Of a DNA stretch of 64,000 nucleotides, positions 34,701 through 46,400 are shown one piece after another. The translations under genes and the position numbers were made by a program. Positions within the stretch are counted from its first letter, which is position 1. Each line of letters begins with the position of its first letter. The DNA is from Bugulina stolonifera (lineage: Eukaryota > Bryozoa > Gymnolaemata > Cheilostomatida > Bugulidae), in NCBI GenBank assembly GCA_935421135.1, contig OW285195.1, positions 5,804,701-5,868,700 of the forward strand, read 5' to 3'. Under the pieces are notes generated by a model, which did not search any database, was not told the DNA's origin, and was given only the letters and a program-made list of their open reading frames with translations.

Positions 34701-37285
34701 ACATCTCTGATATTTAGAATCTTTTTTTTTTTTTTTTCTGATTTACAAGTAAGTCATATGTTCTCTCTCACTTATTCTTGTTATTTTCTTTCTTTTTTAG
34801 GACTCAGAGCAAAGCCGATATGTAAGGGGGGTCTAAGATTCTATGTCTTTGTTAGTGATGAGACAAAAAGAAGACTGGAGATGTCACTAACAAAGCCATT
34901 TGAATCGGACGACCCCTGCTTTTTATGCAATAAGAATGTTGGGCACCGACGAGGTGTCCACATTCAACAACATTTTTTGCTCCGAATCTGTTTTTGCTAT
35001 CACATAACAGTAGATGATGAGGGGATGAATAGACACTACAACTTTCCATCTAATCATCATATTGATGGAAAGCCCTGTCACCGACACATCTCATTCAACA
35101 CACGCTTTCTAACTGATATCTATTCATTAAAAAAGACCATATCCTTTTTGCAAAGGGTCACTGGTCACTCTCCACCTTCCAAAATACTCATCCCCGCATA
35201 CACTCCAACAACTGTTGGTGGGGTAGTATACCCTCCCTTCTTTAAGGGGATGTCTACTACTCCATTCTCTTTAAAGTCTGGGGTGTGCTCTTCACAATTT
35301 CCTCTCCCTTCTCACCATCATTTTGATTCAGATGCTTCTTCCATCAGTAACTCTCTTACTAATGGAGACATTACCAACTCTACTTCTTCTCTTACAACTA
35401 CTACTATTACTACTACCATTACTACCACTCCTTCTACTGCTTCTTTTCCCCCACTCTTTTCTTCACATTCACCCTCTCATTCTCCTGAAAGATCTGATGA
35501 TACAGTTACCACTGTTTCGATACGTACTTCTACTCCCACCTCTTCACCTGCTCCACTCTTTTTCTTAGATTCACCCTCTTTTTCTCTTGGAAGATCTAAT
35601 AATACAATTACTAGTCTTTCAATACCTACTTTTATTACTACTTCTACTACTACCACTTCTTCCTTTTCTTTAGCTTCACCCTCTCTTTCTTTTGGAAGAG
35701 AGCTACTTAGCTCGCAATCTCCTTCTTGTTCGTCTGAACTCAATCTTAATACCCCCACCACTATTACCCCCATAGAAGAGGAGACTGTCAGTGAACTAGT
35801 TGATCGAAGCAGACTCCCCCCATCTTTTTTCTCTGGAGCAGTTGAGTATTACCGCTCTGCCATTTTTCATCTCAAGAAGAATGGGTATCACAGAGAGGTA
35901 ATAGCACAAGCTGAAGCTTACCTTCGAGTCAGTGAAGAAAAGCTCTAATCATCTTTCTTTAGTTTTTTTCTTTTTTCTCCCACTCTCTCTCTCTGTAGTG
36001 TCTCATTCCCTCTGCATTTACTTTTATGTGATAGCAAATCAGTGAGGATTTTTTTTAAATTATTTTTTTAAATTATTATATAATGGTATTCTAACACTTA
36101 TACACATCCTTTTATACATTCTATTGCTACTATTGTAAAAAGTTTATTTAATGTATTATATGTGCTGACTTAACACATGCACACAGCTGTCTCTTGCTAT
36201 AATAGCTATGACATACTCCTTTACATAGGTGTCTTTTATTCTTTCAATTGTGTTTAAATCATATTATAATGATATTTCAACATGTGTACACAATCTTTAT
36301 TTATTCTATTGCTACTATTGTGAAAAGTTTATTTAATGTATTATATATGCTACCCTTAACACATGTACACAGACTTTTCTTGCTAACAATAGCTATGACA
36401 TACTCCTTTACATATGTAGCTTTTTTATTCATTCTATTGCTAGTGTTGTAAAAAGTGTATTTAATGTATTACATAATGCTGACTTAACACATACACTCAA
36501 TCTTTTATTTATTCTATTGCTACTATTGTGAAAAGTTTATTTACTATATTACATAATGCTGACTTAACACATGCACACAACCTTTTATTTATACTATTGC
36601 TACTATTGTGAAAAGTTTATCTAATGTATAATATACACTGTCTTAACACATGCACACAGACTTCCTTGCTAATAACAGATATGACATACTCTTTTAAATA
36701 TGTGTCTTTTATTCTTTCAATTGTGTTTTAACACGTGTACACAATCTTTTATTCATTCTATTGTCACCATTGCGAAAAGTTTATTTAATGCATTATATAT
36801 GCTGACTTAACACATGCACATGGTTCTTTGTTGTCAATACAATGTATATCATAGAAACAACCCTTCTTCCCATCAGTATATTTATAGCCAAGACTTTACA
36901 CATTTCTTTATTAACAATGCAATGCACATCATAAACCAAGCCTTCCGTAGTACTTCTTCTTATCGCTGAAACCAAGCCTTCCGTAGTACTTCTTCTTATC
37001 GCTGATGAGAGCTATAGGCGAAGCGCAGCCGAATTCGCTCGTTTAGATCACAAGCTTTTCGAGTGGGGGGCGCAGGAGAAGCGGCGGGCCGCTGCCTAGT
37101 CGCTTGGCCCGGTGGATAAGGGGCACCGGCGTCGCCTCCACGTGTACGGTCGGCGCCGCACGCAATGTGGGCGGACGCGGCTTGACCGCCTCAAACGATC
37201 GGTCGTTCGGGTGAGTGGGGGTTGCGGGGGGGAGGGTGGGCGGCAGTGGAGGAGGAGTGGCGGTGATGACGGTGATGGCGGCGGC

Positions 37286-37318
<33 letters not shown>

Positions 37319-37402
37319 GGTGGTGGTGGCGGTGGCGGCGGTGGCGGCGGTGGCGGCGGCGGTGGTGAGGGCGGTGGTGGCGGCGGCGGTGGCGGTGGTG
37401 AG

Positions 37403-37434
<32 letters not shown>

Positions 37435-40400
37435 TGGCGCGGACGGGACGAGGGCGGTGGCGGGGAGTGGGGGAGGAGTGGGAGGTGGGGGAGGGGGAGG
37501 GGAGGAGGGTGGGAAGGAGGGAGGGAAGGGGTCGTGGCCGGGTTCGGGGTCAAGTGTGCAAATGTTTTTTCGACCAATCAGAAGGGGGGGATTTTGGGGT
37601 GACCTTGGCAAGGTCGTGTGCAAAATTTTTGTGCTCTTCTGTGATTGGTTGAAATCGGAAATACCGGCTTGTGATTGGTTGAAAACAGGGGTCAATGAGT
37701 GCGTGTCTGTCTAGAAGTGCACTGACTATACTACTGTTGGGTCAGAACAGCTGTAAAATCTACTTCTAAAATCTTCGTATTTTCCTGCGCAACGCCAACT
37801 TACAAAAATTTTGTTTAGAAAGACTGCCGTTATGGGCAATATTAGTGTCCTGGGCAATATCAGTGTTCGAAGTAGAAAAAATATGGTGCGTGCACAGTGC
37901 ATGTGATCCTACAGATTAGCTTTGTGTAGCTTTCTATTTAATCTTATAGTAGCTAAGAAATTAGTGAATTACTAAAATGAAAATAAATATGCTCTGGTGA
38001 GATTCGAACTCAAGTCCCTATGAATGAGTGTCAAGCAATCTACCGTTACACTATCAGGTCCACAGAAATATTATGGGGAAAAATAGCAATTAAAATGTGG
38101 ATAAACGGTTGTTAGACGTATAAATCCTCAAATTAAGGTGGGTACACGTCGTATACTCCTGTATAACTAAACTTTGAGCACTAGGTAATATACGTGTATA
38201 ATGTTGGTTTCTGCTATTTAGTTTTTACCACCCACACTTGCATAATATCGTAGCTAAATAATTAGCAAAAAAAGAGATTTTTCTTCGATGTGCACTACCA
38301 TCCATTTGAGGTGGTCTCCACAATTCTCAGGCCTTAAAATGATCAGATTATGGCGATACTTTGCTAGCAACAAGGGGAGGGGGGTATTTAACCACAGATT
38401 TATTATATACAAAGTACGTGTAAGAGCACCCTTCAACGAGAATGGGCTGAACTACATGTATATTATACAAGTTAACAAATCTTGAACCGCATTTCCCCCT
38501 GATGTGTGGCGGGTGCAGTATGCTGTTAGTAGTATTACATAGTAAACAACTTGTGGTTAGCAACTGTAACAGAAGTATTCTAAGTTCTACAGCACTATCA
38601 ACCTTGAGTAGAGCTGTTATATGCATTACAAGCCTTGTAAATGTGATGTCAACATTACCCAAATCAGAAGTTTTGTTGATTATCCTAGACACTGTTTGTT
38701 CATCTTCTGCAGTCCAGTTGTAATAACTAGAGCAGGTTATGACTAAGTAGTCATAGAATGCAGGTTTCCCATTCTCACTTTGGTTGCTAGGCGGTGTAAA
38801 TGTAAAATTTGCAGAGTCACCTTCCACTGACATGTTAAAGTATCTGGGAGGAAGAGGAGCTACAAGTATTAAGTAATGCTTTGGTAAAGGGGTATTGCAA
38901 TGAGACAGTTTGACTAGTAAGTAATTGAGAACTAAACCATTCTACACTGCAGACTAGTCATAATTCTATTTTCAAAGTGATATGCAACTTGTTTAGTTTC
39001 TTAGGGTATTTCCAGATGCTAGAAATATACTACTACCAACAAAACTGAGAGAAAATTTAGCTTCAGTACCCAGTTTAGTATTGGATCCTGGTACTACAAC
39101 AACTTTTATTATACTGCTAATTCTACGCTATCTTTGTGGAGACATCTCCATCTACCTAGTACGCTATTACATTCAGCCATGTCATTATATTGGTTTTTGG
39201 GGGGTTTGTGTTGTCGTCCTAATTATATGAATAGAGTGTAGGTGTAAATAGAACCAGTGCTTATGGAATGCTGGAATGAACTGAAAGTTTAAATCTAGAG
39301 CAATGTTACTGTACTGGGCATTAAACAAAGAGACAAAGATTGTGGTAAAGAAACGCCAAAGATATTATCTTCACTTGTGTCTTGCTTCCATAATGATCAA
39401 GTTCATCCAGCCTAATGGCGAGGCACCACCAGCAGAATTGGGGGCCATCCAGCACCACCCCACACACCTATCATAGCCACTGGGACCACCAATTACTAAG
39501 GAACCCACTAGCACCAAGATCAGTACACCTAATTATAGCTGTCTCTGGCAGCTTGAGAACTTTGGTTCAGTGGATTTCACACCTTTTAAATACGCTTTGC
39601 TGTAAATATACAGTATTGCTAAGGTGTTCTCCCAGGCATATCTCTGAGCTGCACTGATGAGGTGTTAAACACCGAAACAGTACACTGTATGCAGATTGAG
39701 CAATTATAGCATTATGATAATAAATTCACCATCAATCAAACATTAAACAAAGACCAAATATTAAACAGGACATGAATCATAGAAAATTATGTAGAGTATA
39801 TATCAGCATCAATTGTGGTGGAAAGGCCGACGTACCCAGCACCCAGGCTGACCTATGCAGAGGCCATCAAGAGAGCTCTGTCACTCAAACGGATCCTATC
39901 TGCCTTATGTGACTCTCAACCCTCATTCATGTCTAGATTACTGCATTAATAACTTGCTTAGTGTCTACTCATGTATACCTATTATCCAATCATGCTTGCC
40001 TAAACTTGCCTATTATTGTTTACTATGCGTTACGCATCGTTATAGCAAGTTTACATTATTGTATTAATTATTCTAAGTCTCTTTGCCTATTGTAAATAAT
40101 GACCAATGTCTTGGATCGTAGCAGGTCTTACATATAATCTTTTCCACATTATTTTAAGCGCGTTTTGTAGATGGCCGACCGATTTAAGGTCGGACCTCGA
40201 GCACTTTTCAGCCATATTGTTATGCAATTTCCAAGGCTGATACCTTATCGTCCGACCCGATACCTTATCGGGTTCTTTTACCAGAAACTGATTTAGTATA
40301 AAAGCAAGCGCATTTTCTTATGCTAGTCAGTTATTGATTGCACTCCATGGCCGTAACTATCTAGGCAGCTCAGGCGGCCCTAGCCGCCTGAACTTTTTGT

Positions 40401-43400
40401 TAAAAGAAGAAAAAATTAAGCTAATATCGGAAAGCATAGTTACCATGCCCCACATGATATAAACATACCCTAATGAAAATGATGCTACTATGTGCATCAT
40501 TATATTGATGGCTAATTTTCGCATGAATCCACTGCTGATTTGCTAGCGTAATTGGTAGAGTGATTGGTCTTCATGCATAGGGACACGTTCGAATCCCACC
40601 GAGGGATAATTTTTTTCATTTTAGTAATTCACTCAATTTGTTATCTATACAATGACAATACTAATCTCATCTGTAAGATAGGATCACTGCATGTGTAATT
40701 CTGTATTCAACAATAGGAAATGACCTAAGATTGCATGCACAGTGTGCCCACCCACCTTATTTGTTCCACTTCGAACACTGTTCTTCAGGGTTTGGGAACC
40801 CTAGAATACCACTCTCCCTCAACTAAATTTGCATTATTTCCCCTCTTATTAATGTGTGTACATTTTTAGGCCTAAGTCATGTAATGATGTAAAGGACTAC
40901 AATGGTACGTCATGGCCAAGCCAAACAGAGAAGCACTATTTTTCAGTATACAGGGGCGGCTATAGGCACCCACGTCACCATCCTAGGCGTGTGTTCAATC
41001 AAGCGTGCAATACTAGTTGTGCTCTGCAAACTACTGATACTATGCATATCTAGGCTTCCATTCATTTTCTATTTACTAGCTCAGGCAGTACAGTCATTTT
41101 ATAGCGCTGTAATAGTTATGTTATATGTGTAGACTGTACCCACACATGTTCATGTTCCACACTTATCTTGTATTAACTCCCTCAGACGCGTGAAATTCAT
41201 GACTTCTTGAAAATACGCTGGTGCTGAAATATTTCCTATATTCGCCCCTGGCAGTATACTTATTTGAAGTTTACTATTTGCAGATTACTATGCAACATTT
41301 TGTACTTTTGTACCATCACGTATAGCTCAAATGAGCATCAAAATGGTTGTTTTTGTGTGAATTTTCAAAAACTTTCTTGTGGGAGGTGCCCCACCCTCCT
41401 CTGCCCTCCTCCCGCACACACCCTTCCCACACCGCTACTGCTAGTCAGTCCAGTTTTGGCCGTCTCAACTTTTTCAGGAAAGTTACCCCCCTGCACTCTA
41501 ATACAGCAACATCTATTAACTCAACTTACAGAGTCTTACTCTTGCAGGCAGGCAGCTCCAGCCTTGGTCCCTTTGGACCCTTTGCGCCGGAGCTCGACTC
41601 ATATAAGACTGTCACCACACTCTTGATGAGTATTAAACATCAGACCTTAGTCGATTCTTGATTCTTCACTGAGCCTAAGCATCGGGCCTAGATCCTTACA
41701 ACACTAATAGAGCTACAAACTGTTCACTCTTTATGTAAAGGTGGAAGTGAAACTTGATAGACCACTCTCAAGCACTTCCCACACTCGTGTCTACATCGGC
41801 ACCAGTGTGACATATCCATGAAACATTACACTATTTCCCTAGCAAACTGTTTACAAACCATATTGCCTATTCCTGACCTTGACTACTTCTCTTAGCCTCA
41901 TCTCTATCACTTGCTCTCACAGCTTCAGAGAGTGACTAAGCAGCTTAATTCTCCTATAGTTTGAGCAGTTCAGGGGTTCTTCGTTCTACTTATACGGTGG
42001 TGGGATTTTACTTCTTCTCTATTCCGGTGGTATTCCGTTTCTTCGTATATCCTGTAGGATAGCTGTCATCCAGGATACTCCCGTGCAACCTAGGCTTTTC
42101 ACTACTTCTATTGGAAACTTGTCTGGTCCAGTTGCTTTTTTGTTCTTCATCTTTTCCAGTTGTATTTTTACTTCTTCTTCTGTGATGAGCATTGCTCGCC
42201 CCTCTACTCGTTCCATTTACGCTAATTCTTTCCTATGATTCTTGTTGTTAAGCAAACTGTTGAAGTTATCTCTCCGTCTTTCATTGATTTCTCTATCTTT
42301 GCACAAGATCTTTCTCGTCTTTGTCAACTTTTAGAGGTTTTTCAGGCCATTCTGTAATCTTCCTCCTTTGCACTATAATCTCTGATGGGTCTCTCTCATT
42401 GTCGTTCTTTATTCTTTGCCACTCTTTGAATGCGACCTTTTTCTCTTCAACTGCTTTCTGAACTTCCGAGTTTCAGAACTACGACTTTTCCTCCAGGTAT
42501 TTTGCTCCAACTGTCTCTCCGAGCTCTTCTGTCACCAGCTCAATTGCCTTCTCATAAGTTCTACCCCATTTCCAATCCGTTTCTCCTAGTTCCTCAATGA
42601 ATATTAAAATAACATATTGTTTTGTGCTATAGGTTTCACACTAGTGCTGGTATTAGCACGAGTGTGGGAAGTGCTTGGTAGTGGTAGTGGGCTGCCAAGG
42701 AAACCTTCCACACATTACATAAAGAGTGAACAGTTAAGTAATATCTTATTAGTGTTGGAGAGGACGTAGGCCAATGCTTAGACTCATTGAAAAATCAAGG
42801 GTCGACGTAGGTCCGATGGTTTATTCTCCTAAGAGTGTAGAAAGTGTCTATGTTGAAGTGAGGATGTAGGCCCGATGCTTAGGCTCATTGAAGAGTCAAA
42901 GGTCGACTAAGGTCCGATGTTTATACTAATCAAGAGTGTGGTAAGAGTCTTATACGGGTATGAGGACGAGCTCGGGGGCTGAAAATCCACGGTACCAAGG
43001 CTGGAGCTGCCTGCCTGCAAGAGTAAGACTTGCAGTTTGCGTTAAGAGATGTTGCTTTATTAGAGCATCATCAACAACTAACTAGCATAGAAAGTTGTGC
43101 TAGCTTTTATACTATTTGAGTTTCCGGTAAAAAGCCCGACAGGGGGTCGGGTGGGACGATAAGGTATCGGCCCCGAAAATTGCATAACAATATGACTGAA
43201 AAGTGCCCGAGGTGCGACCTTAAAAGGGCCAGCCATGCACAAAAAGTGCTTATATTCATGTAAAATAGATTACATGTATGTATTAAAATGACTAAGATTC
43301 AAGACATTGGCCATTAATTATAATAAACAAAAAGACTTAGAATAAAGATAGACAATAATGTACTTGTAATAACAATACAACAGCATTAAACAAGTACGGA

Positions 43401-46400
43401 GACATGATTGGTTGATTAATAAAACACATGAGCCAGACAGTTAATTGATAATAATAGACATGTAAGAGTAACATATAATAACTGGGGTATGCAGGGTTAG
43501 TTAAGTGTGACGGTGACATGACAAGCATGCCGAAACACCACAATAATACACGCGTAATAAACAAGAAAGAAATACAAATATTGTAGTGTTTCGGACATTT
43601 GTATATACGACCTCGGCTAGCCTGATGGACCTTATAGCAACCTAAATGCCTAGTAGTTGCCACAGCACTACTCATCTAACACTTGGTTTCTTGCACTTAG
43701 CTGCCTTTTTACTCATACCTACATTGTTATGCATGTTCTAACCATACACTTATAATTACATATCATTTACTGAGCAATTATGTCCTTTTTATACCCATGT
43801 AAAGAGGCCCGACCTCTCAGATTTACCTGATATTGATTTTGCATATAATCTAGTTGATTTTAAGCATCTTTTGTCAAACCCGACCTATTTTGGGTCGGCC
43901 CTCGGGCTTTTGGCCGTCATATTGTTGCACAATTTCCGGACGACACTACGTCGTCTTTTTACGACACTACGTCGGCCTTTTTAATGGAACTTCCTCTGGA
44001 AGTTCTTATACTATATAAAGCACGTTACTTTTATGTTTGTTGTCTCAGTTGATGCTTAGATCTCAATAAAGACACGTCTATACTTACATACAGAGACTTT
44101 CACTTCGTAGATAGGTCATTCCAGTTGTTAAGGTCTTCGACCTTGCAACCCGAGCTGCCTACTAGGTCGGATCACTCTCTTTCTCAGTATAGTAAACAAG
44201 CATTGACTCGGGACCATATGGGTCGTCCTTGGTAGTTATTAGACTACTAGTACCTGTTAATCTTTCATATAATGAGAAGACCTAGCACCACTCATAGGCT
44301 CTTAATTTTGGACACGGGAGTCGTCTTAGGACGACAGCACAAACCCCCAAAAACCATTACAATATTATCCAAAATTGTATTATTCAATTCATAGTCTATT
44401 CGTTTGGGCTTGCTCTACTTCCAAACAATTACAGTTTTAAAATTTTACTGTTTTATACAGGAATTCTCAGTCTTCTTTTAAACAAAATGTTTATTAGAGT
44501 TGTCTGCTGTTTGATTTAGTAACCTTTGACCAATAGGCATCCAACTAGTTCCAAACTGCATGTTTAAACTGTTACCCATAATATGCAAGGGAACTCGTGT
44601 TGTTGGTTTCATTGTCTTAGAACGAAACTTCATTACACCATGGTAGAAGCCATTGTATAATTATTTGTCCCGAAGTATTTTAGGCACCCTACCATCTTAA
44701 CTGCGTATATTTAAGCCGGCACATAATAACAGTTTTTCTGCTCTCTAGTATAAGGTGCAAATATTCATTACAATTTCTAAATCCTTGGCCTAACTAAGAT
44801 GCCTATATTGTTCACTTCGATGCAGTTCACATTCACCCGTTACATCATACATACATTGTAGTACAAATCGTGTAATGTTAAGTTCAATCATCAATATTGT
44901 ACAAAGTTATATCTAAACTTTCTCAATGCTACTTTCAAACACATGAAGAATATGTCAGTAGTAAATTGTCTACAAAGCCAACACAATATTGATACACGGA
45001 TATGCTTTCATTATTACGTACCTGAATTGTAGACAAAATCACCTCTAAAAACCTCCATTATATCCAGCCCTGATCCCAGCTCCCCCACAAAGTATGCAGT
45101 AAATATGTACTGTATGCCAATCACTGGAATTTCATATAAACCCTAAAACAGAAAGGCATTGACAAATAGTTTTCACTTTAATAATTTAGCCAGTTCTTGT
45201 AGCTTTGTGATAGTAACCACAAAGTACTTTCACACCTGATTGTTGTTTCCCAAATTACAGGCAATTAAATCTGATATCTGCACAATATTACCCGTACGTG
45301 ATGTATATGATACTTACACATTTAATGACCACTACATGACCAGTTTTACTACAGGAGTACTAACAGTCATGTTGGTCTACATGTATGCTTTATTTATTGC
45401 GTACAGGGAAGAGAGAGTTAGAACTGGCTGACCAAGTAAGAGGGGGTCTAGGGTTAAAGAGAGTCAAACTGACACAGTGTACATTTTTGACATGCAAAAA
45501 AGCAGCAAGGTGTCAGAAAAGTGTTCGGAGGTGCGGATTCAACTCCTACAGCTATGATGGGCAGAACCTACAGCTGTGGAAAGAGATCGGACAACTGGGT
45601 TCCAGCATAAGTCATAAGACAGCACCCAGAAAGAACCAAGACTAGGTAGAGTGCCCGTTGCTCTACTGTTGAACTTTCATTTAAAGCTGAAAGATTAGCC
45701 GGGAGATTAAGGTAAAGTAAGAGTCAAGCTACGTGCTTTGTAGGAAAGTAGAGGTAAAGGTCAATTTTGAGCTTTCACACAATGCTAGAGCACAAGTTAA
45801 TTAAAAGTCATGTATATTATTACATAAAAGACAAAGAGTGATGTGGTACAAAAGAGCAAAAAAATTGAGACGAAAGAAAAGAATCAAATAAAAAGAAACA
45901 AATCCGAAACACTCAGACCAAGAATACCTTTCACCGTGCCAACTTTTTTGGAAAAAGGGTTCCTCATTTATTTGCCTCTGGACAGGTTTTCCCAAACAAA
46001 GTTTCTTCAGCACTGTTAAAAGATGGTGCATCTAAGAAGCCTGTACATGAAACGATTGTTAGCTGCTGCAGATGGGTGCTTCCACTCACCAACTACTCGT
46101 GGGAGGGAACTTTGTACTAGGCGCCAGTACATAAAATAGAAAAGCACTCTAGTCGCTCATCACATACATTAAAAATATACTTGGTTTATAACTATTGCAA
46201 TATATTCACAGATGTAAACATACATGACAACTCCCCCAATCTCACTGGGACCCTCCCATTTTCAGAACCCACCTCATGCAAACTCCCAAGCTCCTGCAAG
46301 CCCCCCCCCCCTCCTTGGGATTTTAATCAATAATAACTTTTGTTTGCTATTTTGGTGACTATTATAGACATGGCGGACTACCAAGCTAGCAGCTCATACA

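Larger units (their letters stand above)
25270..37735. mobile_element. Inverted-repeat element carrying two spliced cargo genes (Polinton-like ends)
   Basis: A 12,466-bp element in intron 4 of gene 1. Its termini are AGTAGTATAGTCAGTGCACT at the left and the exact reverse complement at the right. It is flanked by a perfect 6-bp target duplication GTTGGG (25264-25269 and 37736-37741). Inverted repeats of about 1.2 kb include a GC-rich outer part and inner tandem repeats. A 6-bp duplication, long inverted repeats with inner tandem repeats and 5'-AG ends are the known hallmarks of Polinton/Maverick elements. However, no polymerase, integrase, protease, ATPase or capsid gene is seen, and the length is below the usual 15-20 kb. 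It carries two divergent genes and must move, if at all, with enzymes from elsewhere, or by an unrecognised one. Confidence 0.8.

Noticed and set aside
34695..34800. Upstream part of the 34695-35948 frame as coding
   Set aside because: It overlaps the MITE end and a T run and ends in a clear acceptor (TTTTTTAG). The coding exon starts at 34801.
38000..38070. Functional tRNA gene (also 1583, 5350 and 40550)
   Set aside because: A and B boxes are present but acceptor and anticodon arms do not pair, and SINE or MITE text continues around them.
38348..38658. Continuation of the gene 1 exon 4 frame to 38348
   Set aside because: A donor (GTAATG) at 38658 matches the paralogue, and joining to exon 5 there keeps phase and homology.
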